64,000 nt of DNA from Cymodocea nodosa. Lineage: Eukaryota > Streptophyta > Magnoliopsida > Alismatales > Cymodoceaceae. Numbering within the stretch: the stretch's first letter is position 1; each line of letters starts with the position of its first letter. The DNA lies in NCBI GenBank assembly GCA_036874045.1, contig CM072347.1, positions 126,501-190,500 of the forward strand, read 5' to 3'. Under the pieces are notes generated by a model that saw nothing but the letters and a program-made list of their open reading frames with translations, ran no database searches and had not been told where the DNA came from. The translations under genes were made by a program, and so were the position numbers. Below are positions 1 to 11,981 of this stretch, in pieces.

Positions 1-150
1 CGCCACTCGGACGACGTCGCCGTCGCTCGGAGGGAGCCTATTTATAGGACGAAAAGCTTAGTGGACTGAAGGGCATCTTCGTCATTTCGCATAGACACGT
101 GGCAACGCCATGCGACGCTTCCGTCTGACGAAGCGAGGCGTCCGCAGATA
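1..150 (-). promoter_or_regulatory. Promoter edge of a gene beyond the left end
   Basis: The block CCTATTTATAGG at 39-50 reads as the classic plant TATA box CTATAAATA on the minus strand. GC-rich DNA follows it towards position 1, as expected for a 5-prime leader, so the start site would lie near 5-15 and the gene body outside the window. A G-box/ABRE-like core, CACGTGGC, lies at about 95-102, upstream of the TATA box in that orientation. The TATA block is almost palindromic, so its direction rests on the flanking composition. No coding sequence for this gene is visible here. Confidence 0.5.
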
Positions 151-1165
151 TTTTGACCGTAGGCGAAGGCGTCCCTCCGCCAACCACGCCCCAACGTTTT
201 ATTCTTAATTAATACTACTATTTTATATTTACAGAAAAAGAAAAAATATATATACATGTTGGTGTTCGTTGGATTTTTTTTATTTTTTATTTTTTATTTA
301 AATACCTTTTCCAAAAATGAAATATAATCGAAACAGATTTTTGGGTCTTTCCACATTCCAGGAGAGGAGGGAAAAAAGAAAATATAGATTTTAGTGATGG
401 AAAGAAATTCAATTTCATAAGTGAGTATCTCAGTGGGGGCACCAATAAGAAAGAGACAATTTTAAATAAGGTAGACGTTGTAATACGGAGTGGTGACGAT
501 CACGTAGGGTTGCTTTATTTGTTTGCGACAATTTTAATTTTGTTTCCTTAAAAGAGAAGCGATTGCGTTTGTACCCTCTCGATAGCATATATATTAACAA
601 TCTATTAGGGTTGTTGTTATTCTTGAGCCGATTTATGCCATACTCGTGTATGAGTATCAGCAGTTAGTTATTTATTTAACGAAGAATGTTGTAAATTTTT
701 TCCCTTTTTATGATTAACAATCTCGCAAGAATTGGCTTATCTCTTTTCCTTGTCATAACTTTTACAATTCTTTTGGGATACATACGTCATTTGTTCCCAG
801 GCCAAATACCATTTCATCTAGTAGTGATCATATATATATATATATATATAATCTTAAACCCAAACGAACACAATATTTTTTCATCAGCCTGCGTGTGGAT
901 TACAAATCTTGCTTCTGGCTCAAGTGGAAGATCATAAAAACACGCACATTCTACAAAAAAGTAAGCAAGGAAGGCCGGTAGCTAAAATCCATGGCAGACC
1001 CACCCAACGGTACGAGATGATTAATAAGTTTTCAATGTACAGATGATGAAACCTCTGCATGTACAAATACCTCTGAAATGTTAACAAACTGATGAAGCCG
1101 CCCTCTCCTCATATATATATTGGACACTCTTAAGACTGGTGGAAGATATTGTCTTCCTTTTAATG
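151..1165. other. Intergenic, AT-rich
   Basis: This interval lies between the left-edge promoter and the THF1 stop codon. It holds a short (TA)n run near 830-852 and the probable 3-prime untranslated region of THF1 just below 1166. I see no gene in it. Confidence 0.6.
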
Positions 1166-4100
1166 TCAATTTATGTACAGATTTGCACACTGGAATTCGT
1201 CCACATATTTTGTCATGGCACCGTCTGCTTTCTGATTTACTACCCTCTCTCCTCTTTTCTTCTTTTCTCTGAAAAACAGGAGGGAAGTCTTTTTTTATCA
1301 TCCAAAGAACGGAAATTTATTTGAAGAGATGAACTCTTAACAATTTTCTCGGTATGAAGTTCATTTTGGAACAAATGAAGATAATTTTCTAGGAATTAAA
1401 TGTCTGAATAAATAAGAAAAATATGAGGAAAGATCTTGCCAAGAGCATAAAGAAACAATATTACAAGTAGAACATGATACAAATTTAGTGATAAAGATAC
1501 AAGAACACGATCCTCAATATACAAACACAAATGCCTCTTCCACATGTATAAATAACTCTTTTTGTATCTTCCAATCCATCAAGATCATCACGATGCATGA
1601 GGCAAAATTCAGTGAATTGTATGCCAATTCCAATATGCTGCAATTCTATTTGTGGAAATGGGGCAAACAAACGTCTCCAAAGCTATCACTTGAAGGCGAA
1701 CATTAACAAACACAAGGGCACCTACAAACTCACTCTAAACGTCTTCAACCTCTTCTAAAGAAGGAAAAAACCTCTTACCCTTACAATTCCCCTCCCCTCC
1801 CTCAGAGTGAAACTTCATTAACATATCTTGAATCAATTCAAACAAAATTTTGTCTTTCATCTATAAGTTCCATGTCGTGAAAGCATAACACCACAGCACC
1901 ATTTGAAAAGAAATTTCATGAGGAAAAAATACTCTTTCCCCAAAACAATTTTAATGTGTCTTGCAGAACAGTTTCTAAAATTCTCAATTTTTCTCGTCAT
2001 TGGAATCTGACATACTGTAAAGTATATTGCATGGTATCTGGTGAACAAGTAACAAATCAAATAAAACAAACCAACAATAAAGGTAACACCATGAAGCAAT
2101 CAATGGCAAAAATTCCAATACAAATTGCTGGCAATCTTTCACGGTGAGTTCGTTTCACTTGTGCTGCTAAATGACTCTTCCATTATCTTGCTAGGCAACT
2201 TTATCAAGAAAAACTATACAGTACATACAACAGTCCAACTTTCATCCTATATTAAATGAGCAAAGGTCAAGAACCTGTTCATCTTGAAGAAATGATAAGC
2301 CATAAAGCCAAAGCACGATAATGTAATATTCTGAATGAGATGGCTGTCAACCTTCACTGAAAGCATCTCTATCAGCTTGTAGTACTTCGTTCATTATCAG
2401 ATGGAGACATACGGAGGATCAATGGATACATATTGGAAAGTTTGAAGAAAAGTGATGTGCAAGATTTTAATTTTTCAAAAGGTCAAATATCATTAGCTAC
2501 CCCTGCAATACCCTCTTGAAATTCTCAGAAACTAGTCCATATTCCTACTCATTTATCCCCATCTGAAAAAATGGGCGAAATTTCTGATCATAAGGATCAT
2601 GGTTGAAACATTTATTGCCTACTGGCTTCTTATATGTCATCTTATATATCACTGTTATCAATGATGATGTCATTGTTACTCATCATTATTGTTGGATGCA
2701 TAATTCTTCGATCACTATTTCTGCAACTTGACAAGTCTAGCAACACTCTTCAAGATACATCATCATCATGAAAGAGTATAGAGCATAGATACAGTGGGTG
2801 TTCTTGTTATGCTCTCAGTAGACATATCTCATTTTCGTCAATCAAATATGCCTGTCTCTTTAATCAATAATTGACAAAACTTATGCAACTCCAAAAAGGA
2901 TAATTGAATTTCATCAAGGAAACATTCTATCTTAGTCTATATATTAGTCCTATTCCTTCATTATACTTACCATGATGCTTGTGACACGGGGTGTCCAATT
3001 GACAGGAGGTCAACCACTAGCCCTTCTATATATGTGGGCTTTAGGCACGATTCCTGTCTCATGTTCCACCAAAAAGCAACCAACCATATGTCAAACCTCA
3101 ACAGAAGAAGAAAGCAGGTACCTAGTTGCACAACTGCTGAAAGTCATATATTAGTTCATCTTGCCAAGAGTTGCACACCAATCTGAAAGTCAATGCCACT
3201 TGTGAAATATTTCTGCTATAAAGTTGACTTCGATTCCAGTTATTACTGCTCTTACTAAGCACAGAGGTACCGACAATCATTTTGTTTATGAATTAGTATA
3301 CAGCCATAAACAAGTATCTCTTCTTCAAAGATCAATTCTTAGATGATTTTCTCCTGCTAAAATCCGATTCCTACAAATCCAAACTCAAGCATTTGCCAAA
3401 GCCCTTTAGTTTGAGGGAGACTGACAGAACAATAAAAGATAATAGGTAATGTGTGCTGATTAGACTAAGACCATTTGTTCACTTATTTGCCTGCATGTCA
3501 TAGTATTAGTGGTTAGAGTTATAACTGTTGGGCTCTGGAGTTCTTCCTTCTTCCTCTTCCTCTCTCTCTCCCCCTCCATCTGCCTCTCTAAAGGTCTTAA
3601 AAATTGCAAATTTTGTTAAATTTCAACCATTGATTTTTAAGTAAAAAAAATAACAATGAATATAAGTTTGTTAAGTTGAAACTTTAATAAATAGTAGATT
3701 AAAAGCTAAATTAAGTGATTATATAAATAAATTTAAATTTTCAAAATAAAATAATTAAAAATTTTGGCACTCCAGGAAATTGTTGCTGGTGGCACAACCA
3801 GAAGCATTTTTGTGGAAATAATAAAATCTTGCCACTTAAAAGTACATCTGGTTCCATACAACAAGTTCATTTACTTTCCAATATGCAGTGTCTGCAGTTT
3901 GATGTAATAGTTGTAATGGTTTTATATATAAAAGACTAAAACGTGGAGTTTGAGAAACAAAACAATAAAATATTCCCAGAAAGGCACTAAAACAATATCT
4001 GTATTTTTTTATGAATAAAACTGTAGTAAAATACAGTACCTTTCAACATATTCCTTCAGTAGTTCCTTAGCTTGTACCAACTTTGTAAGAAGGTTGCGGT

Positions 4101-5453
4101 ATACGTCGAGATCTCTATCTACACTTCTTTTATTTACGTTTAAGGCTGCACAAAGCTGTAAAGGAGAAAAACGAAAATCAACCAAATGCTGATACACAGA
4201 AAACAGAAATGCAGTACTTATAGACAATTTTCTTCTGAAGCAGCATAACAAAACTGTTCTGTTCATCGCATAAGTACATGCAACTCTTATGTCTTGAAAA
4301 GAATTTGTTGCTTGTGTTTTTCCTTTCCTTTCAACGGTTGAGCTAGGAAATCATTTAGATATCATGTATCTTTTAACCGTGAAAGTTCACATAGACCAAT
4401 CTGCTACGGAATTTCCTCTACAGCCAGCCACATTTATTTACAATTTTGTGGGTCATGCAAGTTCTCCTTCGCGTCCATACTAGGAAGCGAGGAAGAACAG
4501 AACAGTTCAACACCACATGATCACATTGTCCCATGTTCTCTTTCCTTTGGACAACAAGTAGGCATGTTTTTAAACAAACCTTTTCCAAGGTAACAGGTTC
4601 GGTTGCATTTGCCATCTCGATCAGGCGAAAGAGTCCGATTGCGAAGAATCGGCTGTAGCTAAAGCCCCTCCCCCCTGCAGCCCTTTCTGCAATGCCCTTC
4701 AGGACTCCCTCGACCTCCCCTTCTCTCGAAGGGAACTCGCACAACGAGCTCGCAGTCTGCGAGCGCGCCCAGTCTTCCAACTTCTTAGCATCCGCTCTGG
4801 ATTAGAAACAATGCCATGAGAAGACAACGACAAATGCGATAGCTGAATCCGACTCACGATTCTACGAGAAACCTGTATTGCTCGGGGTCCTCCTTCAAAG
4901 CGCGGACGTAAGCCCTGAATATGGCGCCTCGGTCCTCGTCGCTGAGATAGCCTTCCATGAGTTGATCATACAAGGTGACGAAACCGAGCGCGAAGATGGG
5001 GTCGTACCGGTACGTCCTCTTGTACCGAATGAGGTGCTGCTGGACGATGAGCTCCTGCAGCACGTTGTTGTACACGCTCGGTATCGGCCTGCTGTACGCC
5101 CTGATAAAGTTGGATTTCGTCTCGGAAACGGTCGGCGGCGGCACGTCTGCGAACGGATTTCCGCAAAGAGAAGCGAGAAACCCAGGTTATCAATTCTCCC
5201 CAGTCACACTCAAAAAGATCTCATCCAGTCGCCTCGGAACTAAAAGAAACGGAAGCATTGGATTACCACCGGCGGAGGAGCAGCAGCGGACGACGACGAC
5301 GAGATGCGAAAATGCTGAGGATGTCTTGCTTCCAGAGGTGCGGACGCGGATTCCAGCTCCACGGAAGGCGTGAGAAGCGAAAGAACGGCGTGAGATAGAG
5401 CTCCCCAGCCCGGATGGGAAGGTGAGGGAGGACGGGGCGATGGCTGACATCAT
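1166..5453 (-). CDS. THF1: THYLAKOID FORMATION 1 (Psb29) protein
   Basis: This is a chloroplast protein of the THF1/Psb29 family, needed for thylakoid biogenesis and photosystem II and FtsH dynamics. Five exons fit on the minus strand: 5453-5267, 5146-4873, 4796-4580, 4155-4040 and 1268-1166. They total 897 nt, giving 298 residues, the usual family length. Residues 1 to about 60 are Ser/Arg-rich and acid-poor, as in a plastid transit peptide. The Psb29 domain follows, with SETKSNFIRAYSRPIPSVYN and FSYSRFFAIGLFRL clearly recognisable. The end is a charged helix (AKELLKEYVEREKKKRGER) that crosses the last splice junction. The start could also be an in-frame ATG at 5483. The last exon, only 34 codons long, lies beyond a 2.8-kb intron and was found by matching the family's C-terminus. 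Confidence 0.93.
1269..4039 (-). other. Large last intron of THF1
   Basis: The donor AG/GTACTG (exon end 4040) and the acceptor TTTCAG (exon start 1268) bound a 2.77-kb AT-rich intron, much longer than the other three (about 80-425 nt). I see no other gene in it. A stretch near 2985-3080 (taggcacgattcctgtctcatg) resembles decayed dispersed repeat DNA, but I cannot name a family. Confidence 0.75.
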
Positions 5454-5499
5454 GGCATGAATCGGATCACCACAACCCGGCACCGGTGGTGATGGAGGA

Positions 5500-5540
5500 G
5501 GAGTAGGAGTAGGACAGCGAGGAGTAGGAGTAGGACAGCG
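5500..5540. repeat. 21-bp tandem duplication in the THF1 leader or promoter
   Basis: The 20-base unit GGAGTAGGAGTAGGACAGCG occurs at 5500-5519 and again at 5521-5540. It lies 47 bases upstream of the chosen THF1 start codon, in the presumed 5-prime leader. Confidence 0.85.
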
Positions 5541-6134
5541 TGTTGCTTCTGATCTCGACAGCTAATTCGTCGCTTGTGCTTTGCAGGTCATATGTTTGAT
5601 GGAATGCCGCAGTGGTGATAAAAGGCTCCTACCCGCCAGATAGGTCGATCCAGTTGGGCCGGAGTCCAAGGCGGAAACAAAGCAAAGCCCTTCTGTACCT
5701 AAAATTGTATGGGCTAGAATGGGGCCCAGTTACGTTCAAAGACTACACTGGATTTGACTTTAAAGCTATTTTTTATACGAATTTAAAAGAAAATAAGAAT
5801 ATCATTGTCTTTAATTTGCTTTAATTTGACTTGTTTTGTGCATTTGCAGGCACGCCTGCCAGCCGACAGACGCTCCTTTCCAGTGGAATCCAGATCATAA
5901 TACGAAATCTACTGCGATTCTCTATTACCTTAACCGGCACAATATAAAGATATATATATATACTGTAGATCGAGAAATCAGACGGCAGTAACAAGCACGA
6001 TTAATATTAATCGAAGATCAACCCACGCACAAATCTTTCAATCGACTTCGATACCAACAAGCCCAAGCATTTTTACAACGACAGCTAACGCATTTTTCAA
6101 TCGTCGTAGCAGATGATGACCACCATCATCCGCA
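5541..6134. other. Intergenic between THF1 and the WIP gene
   Basis: It holds the upstream region of THF1 and, just below 6135, the likely 3-prime untranslated region of the WIP gene. No gene is seen. Confidence 0.5.
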
Positions 6135-6449
6135 TCATGTGGGGCCCCAGCAGACAAGGTGCATGACGTTGTCGGCCTTCTCGGCCTCCCTGGCGGCCCT
6201 GACGGAGGCGACTCCGGGGTGGTGGTGGTGGTGTTCGATGGCACCGGACAGCCTCCTGGCCTGGTTGACCGTGGTGTTGTTGTTGGTGGCGGACTTAGGG
6301 CCCGTCTTCAGGCTTGCCTGCTTCGCGTACTGCTGCAGCAACCGGAACGCGTAGTTCCACCGGCACAGCCCCACCTGGTCCTTCATCGCCTCCACCGCCG
6401 CCACCCCCACCGCCACCGCCCACGACGTCGTCTTGCTTTCTCCCACCAT
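6135..6449 (-). CDS. Wound-induced polypeptide (WIP, DUF3774) family protein
   Basis: This single-exon gene encodes 104 residues. The N-terminal half carries the family signature AVEAMKDQVGLCRWNYAFRL (about residues 18-37), and the protein ends in VCWGPT, matching the usual terminal CWGPN of DUF3774 wound-responsive proteins. In Arabidopsis, members of this family have been linked to wounding and pattern-triggered immunity. The middle is low complexity, with a His5 run at 73-77. The first ATG gives a length typical of the family. A TATA box lies about 100 bases upstream. The family call is firm; the exact role of this member is inference. Confidence 0.88.
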   Translation of the reverse strand: MVGESKTTSWAVAVGVAAVEAMKDQVGLCRWNYAFRLLQQYAKQASLKTGPKSATNNNTTVNQARRLSGAIEHHHHHPGVASVRAAREAEKADNVMHLVCWGPT

Positions 6450-6547
6450 CTTCGCTGGATCGATGCTAAAACGAACTCTCCCGATGCGATTCCCAAATCC
6501 CTAATGTTGCTTTTGCTCGACGACGGCTCAGATCGGTGTGTGCTGCA

Positions 6548-6560
6548 TTTATATATACAA
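6548..6560 (-). promoter_or_regulatory. TATA box of the WIP gene
   Basis: The minus strand reads GTATATATAAAT here, about 100 bases upstream of the WIP start codon, which allows a leader of about 70 bases. Confidence 0.6.
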
Positions 6561-8543
6561 ATATAATAGAAGTATACGGTGGTCGTCGTCGTCGTGGGCT
6601 GGCACTCCGCACCTGGTTTTCGCTTAATTCCGGGCCCACGGAATCATTCGGCCCGTGAACGTGGCACCCGATTCTCCCCTGCTTAAAAAATTCTTTGATA
6701 TTGATTAAAAAAATAAATTATAAGTTCGATCTCAGTTAACAATACAGCAGAAAATTTTTCCCTCAAGTGTTCTTTTTCTTTAAAATCATTTTTTTTTTAA
6801 AATAGTAATAACGGAATTTGTTACGTTGTTTTTGACCAACACTTCAAAGTACACCTTTAATAATAAAGATTCTCCGTTGTCAGTAATTAAATTTTTTATT
6901 TCCATATAAATAAAAAAATAAAGGCTCCTCTTCACTGCGTGCGTGATTCATCCACGCATGTGGGCGTGACCTTCGCTAGTTTTCCGATACTTTCGATGTG
7001 CGACGACAGGGAAATTTTTTTTTTTAAACCGATAATTAACGAAACCGCGTGTTCGAATCGAATTCGACGGACGAACGCGCATTCGACATTTTTAATTGTT
7101 TTTAAAATTTTAGAATTTAGGATTTTAATCAAAATTATATCTTAAATTCCGAATAATAATATTCCAGTTGCCTTCCGGTTTCCGTCCGCGGTTTTCGATC
7201 GGCCTACCTTCTCCTCCTCTTCTCTCCCTTCAGAATCTTCCGCCTTCCTTCCCAGTCCAATGTTCACTTTTGAATAATTAAGCGCAGCCCTTTGCGTTGA
7301 TCGCAATCCATTAATTACTTAACTCACGCACTTACGGTTAATTAACATCATGCGACTTTACCAAGACTTATTACAGATTAAACAGCCTACCTACTATTTA
7401 TATATAGAGCTAATCACAATTCATCTCCATTATATAAACTAATCATGTATCTAAATCATCTCCTAGACTTATCTGTGAAACAAGTATATAACCATCTTAC
7501 TTCCTATCGTAAGTTTAATCATTGCAGCTTTATCTCATATTTTACTATCTTAATCACTTTAGTTAACTCTTAAAATCTTATTAACTATTTCTTCAGCAAT
7601 GAAGAATTGGGTAGCTATAGCTGTCCACTTAATCTTAACCTTTACTTTTTTACGTAGGCTCAGAATTAATTGAAACGAACTTCAACAAAAAAGAATAAAT
7701 AATTAATTACAAAAGAGACACGAACTGGGGAAATAAATGATTCTTGTAATTTAAAAATTAATATTTTTTAAATAATGTTGATTTTTACGTTTGTCGAAAT
7801 TAAAATCATATTTTATTGAATTAAAAATAATTTAAAAATCACTAAGAAGGTTATTGTGCGCACAAATTGAATTTGTCAATAATCAATTCTCAAAATACTA
7901 ATGTTTGTACCGTTAAAATTTAGAGAATTAAAATATAAATAATCATTTAAAAGAAAGGTCGAAAATAATTTCCAACCTCTAAAACGTGTGAAATTGACTT
8001 ACAGTTTCTGTCTCCTCTTTATGTATATTTAATACTTCTCCCGCCGGAAAGCTTAAAGTTTATTGATTTCCATTTTCTACCGTCATTATCATCATTTTAA
8101 CTCTAAACACGCTAATCTGCAAGATCACAACTTTTATGTACTTATATAGTATTTACTTTTATGAGGTTGAATTTAAATTTTGATTAAGCTTTATTATAAG
8201 GTTAACGACGTTAATATTAAAATTAAAGTTAATCATGTTAATAAATTAATTAGTATTTAAATTCTATTACAGATTCATCGTAATAATGATAAAAGGAAAT
8301 AATTGTAAGATGGGAAGCCGAGTCCGACCCGAACAAAACAGACCGCTTAAAATCCAGACTGATCCATCCAACGCGTCCGAGCTGTCTCGCACCCACCGCC
8401 GCAACTTCCACCGCCGGAGTACTCGAATCCATCCCCCTCTCCACATTATTCGGGCCACTTCCACTTGGGTCGGTGTCACATACATGTGCCACTAGCAGCA
8501 GCAGCAGCAGCAGTCGTTCACGGTTCCTTGGTGGTGGTATTAT
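6561..8543. other. Intergenic between the WIP and VAP4 genes
   Basis: About 2 kb of AT-rich DNA with no recognisable coding potential. The last 250 bases become GC-rich and are probably the promoter and leader of the VAP4-type gene, including a short (CAG)n run at about 8493-8514. Confidence 0.5.
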
Positions 8544-11242
8544 ATGGCAATAGCCGACAGCAGCAGCTCTGGGGCGTCGGAGGGCAAGGTGAGGAGGCTC
8601 TACAAGAAGATTCACTTCTGGCACACCGGAGGTGGCGCGTCTCGCACGTCGACTAGTTTCAACTCCTCTGATCTGACCCGACACCACATCCACGACGGCA
8701 ATCATGTACACGGGGCTGGCAACTTAGACGGTGGCGCCAGTCGGCAGCATCAGGGCGGAGGAACCTCTGTATCCTCCGTGGCCAGGTCACTCCTGCCCAA
8801 GCGTCGCCGCCTCCGCCTGGATCCGGCAACCAAACTCTACTTCCCATGTGCGTTCTGTGTGGTTCGGTGAACTACGCTTCCCTTTCCCCTCTTGGTTGTT
8901 TCTTCCTCCTTCTGCTACTCTTCTCGAACTTTCTTCAGGCTTGTGAGATTGCCCTCATCCGGTGTTCGTTTAGGTGGGTTTGGTTCTCGATCATGGTTTA
9001 CGGTATTGTTATCGCTGAAATCATCAAACTATTCTCTTTTGGTGTGTGCTGGATTTCCGCGATTGCTTTTCGTTCGTGTGCTCAACTCCACTTGGTGCAA
9101 ATCTTTGGGGTTCTAATTTCTCTTCCTTTTTTGTTTCTATTAGGGTTTTTCTTTCTCAGATTCTCTTGTCATAAACAATGCTATATATTGCTGCTTCCTT
9201 GGCGTTTTGAATTAAAGGACTTTTGCTTCGGGCTTTGAGTTATTTACCAGTCATTCTTCAATTTGTGCTGGAATTAGGTAAAAATCCATTTTCACCAATT
9301 TTTTTATCTCCATTCGTGGATCTTCTGTTTAGATGAACCCGGCAAACAGGTCAGGAGCGCCGTCCGAATAAAGAACATTAGCAAGTCTCATGTTGCTTTC
9401 AAGGTATATGTGCTGATGGTGTCTTCTAGTATTCCAAGAAATAACAATATTGCTTATTTCGTTCTACCAATTTTTTTGATGGTATACAAGGAAAAATTCA
9501 TAAATATTTTATAATGGCACACATGAGAATACAACATTTTAGAATAACATGCAAGTAAAAGAATTCAAATTTTAATATGTGGTTATAGTTATCTGATAAT
9601 AAAACCTACATGACCATTCACACACACACACACTTTCCATGTTTTTATCAAGAGAAAAGTTACCTAATATTGTCGCAAGGAAGTTTACCCTTAATTCATT
9701 TTACTTTATAAGAAATCTTAAATTCAGGCTGATGTTTGGTTGAGATACTGGATAATCAGAGTCTAGCTTCTGTCAGGAGTTAACTTTTGGCTTCAAGATA
9801 ACTCACCTTAGTTTTTACTTTTAACAAATTTGTATTTATCGAGAGAAATGAGAATGATGTTAGGAAAGCAACCTAATGTTATTGTTACGAAATTCTATTC
9901 CCTAATTCAATTCACTTTAAAAAATCTTAAATTTGGGGTGATGGTTGGTCGAGATTCTTGTTAATCAGCAGAATTTTAGCCAACCCACCTTAGTTTTTTT
10001 CCTTCTAACAAAGTTGTAGTATAGAATTTGTGACAGATTCATTGTTTTATGCTGGTTTCGTTTCATGTTTAGTTAGTATTGTAGATGGATTTTTGTTGGA
10101 ACTTTGAAAAAGATCTAATTCAGATGCAACTGTAGTCTGTTAGAATGCCTTTTGACATCTATAGTTGGTTATGCCTTTTGTCTTTGCTAATTCTTTTTTT
10201 GTATGCCATGCCATCTAAGTTATCCTTGCTTGTCTGCATAGTTTCAAACAACCGCACCGAAAAGCTGTTTCATGCGTCCTCCTGGATGTATACTTGCTCC
10301 CGGCGAGAGCATCATAGCAACAGGTACCATGTTGTTATCGCCCTGTGCATTATTTCCTCCTATTCCTTACTTGCTTACGGAAGAACAATTGTTTCTGGAT
10401 ACCTTAACCAAGCTACATTTTTATGTTGGCAGTTTTTAAGTTTGTTGAGCATCCCGAGAATGATGAGAAACAAGCTGACCAGAAAAGCAAGGTGAAGTTT
10501 AAAATTGTTAGTTTGAAGGTGAAAGAACCAATGGATTATGTACCGGAACTGGTAAGTTTCAAATTCAGGGTGTTCTCGCTTCTCCTCTGAGTCGCATGCT
10601 AACGTCCCATGGAGGATTCGTCCTGCCCCCGGCATATATTGAACCATTGATATTGTCTATGGGCTTTTAACAGTCTTTCTCGGACTTCTCTCTTTTCATT
10701 TTTCTTCTTGTTGGCTTCTGTGTTATGTTAGACGTGAATTCCAGAACTGTACGAGTAATTTACTTGGCCGAATGCAATGTCACATATTATTATTCATAAA
10801 CTACTTAATTGTGGGGCAGTTTGACGAGGAAAAGGATCAGATAACGGTAGAACAAATCCTAAGGGTTGTTTTCTTGGATCCAGAGAAGCCATGTTCTGTA
10901 TGTCTGATATAATTTTGCTAATATATTTCCAATGCCTTGCGATTATCCTAAGTTGTTCCACTTGGTTACTTTGCGTAGCAAATGGATAAACTGAAGCGGC
11001 AGTTGGCGGAGGCCGAGGCTGCACTGGAGGCTCGTAAGAAGCCTCTCGAGGAGAATGGGCCACGGATCGTCGGCGAGGGTCTTGTCATAGACGAATGGGT
11101 AAACGATGTTTTTCTCAGTCTTCCAAATCTCCTTTCATCGTTCCGGCCGCATGGTCCTTAAATCTGCTTACACCATTTTCAGAAAGAACGAAGGGAAAGA
11201 TATCTTGCCAAGCAGCATGGGGAAGGGGTTGATTCTGCATGA
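8544..11242 (+). CDS. Vesicle-associated protein 4-type (VAP/MSP domain)
   Basis: This is a plant VAP of the VAP4-1/4-2 subgroup, expected on ER-associated or vesicle membranes as an adaptor. Seven exons fit: 8544-8847, 9333-9403, 10242-10323, 10433-10551, 10820-10897, 10979-11098 and 11183-11242. They total 834 nt, giving 277 residues. The N-terminus is low complexity (Ser/Gly/His-rich). The MSP domain runs from about residue 88 to 215 and contains LYFPYEPGKQVRSAVRIKN, FQTTAPKSCFMRPPG and APGESIIATVFKFVEHPEN. A coiled-coil tail follows (DKLKRQLAEAEAALEARKK), then KERRERYLAKQHGEGVDSA. There is no C-terminal membrane helix, which is normal for this subgroup and unlike VAP27. All junctions use GT/AG. 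Confidence 0.95.
9655..10021. repeat. Diverged tandem duplication in VAP4 intron 2
   Basis: Two copies of a segment of about 180 bases, spaced roughly 209 bases apart, lie at about 9655-9836 and 9866-10021. Shared landmarks in the same order are acctaat, the segment around aaatcttaaatt, ggttgagat or ggtcgagat, the segment around caccttagttttt, and aacaaa with ttgta. Many substitutions indicate an old event. Confidence 0.7.
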
Positions 11243-11981
11243 GCTTCAGCCTGCTGTTTGGTTTTAAGCTTTCTTTTGGCTTTTGATGGAAATGATTTGG
11301 TTGTGTGATTTCCGGAGGGTGAAGGAGGACCTCTTGTTTCGTAGTAGGATGGACCTCCAGTTTTTATTGTACTGGGATGGGATACCATACCGTCTTGTAG
11401 ATAATGCCCACCTGCATGAGAGGTATACAATAATAATCCCCCTTCTCCATCTTATAATAATACCTCTTAAATAAGAAGGCCCCTTGCGAGGAGTTTACAA
11501 CAAATTGTATTACTGAAATCATTCCATTCCATTCCATTGTTGTTGCTGTTAACCTTCTTCCATGCAAAGATTTGATACATGTTTGTTTTTCTTTCCTACA
11601 TATGAGGTCGGTCGGTGGATCCTCGGCTTCTCAGGTTTTCTTGCCATGTCCATTTAATTTGACCATCCATCACACACAAGCCATTCATTCGTTCCCTTTA
11701 AGTTATCAACTATTGCTTGAATCAATACGAAGGGATCGAGCGTCTAAACTCTTTTGTAAAAGTTTCGGTTATAATGATAATATTCCTCCAAAGCTTCGGC
11801 AATACTTGAATAATTTCCGGGAATGAAAAAGGCAATACCTAGCCAAGCCTATCCTTATATGCATGGATAAAAAGCTTTTGTAATTAATTAAACAAATTAC
11901 AAGGACAAAGAGGAAGACAGAGAGAACAAATGCGATTAAGTAGTAATAAGAGAAATAAATATTATTATTCGGCGACGGGGG
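11243..11981. other. 3-prime regions of two convergent genes
   Basis: This gap holds the 3-prime untranslated region of the VAP4 gene and, from the other side, that of the STP gene. No further gene is evident. Confidence 0.5.

Noticed and set aside
8846-9238. A 130-codon hydrophobic frame after VAP4 exon 1
   Set aside because: It begins inside the T-rich intron 1 and is explained by the splice donor at 8848.
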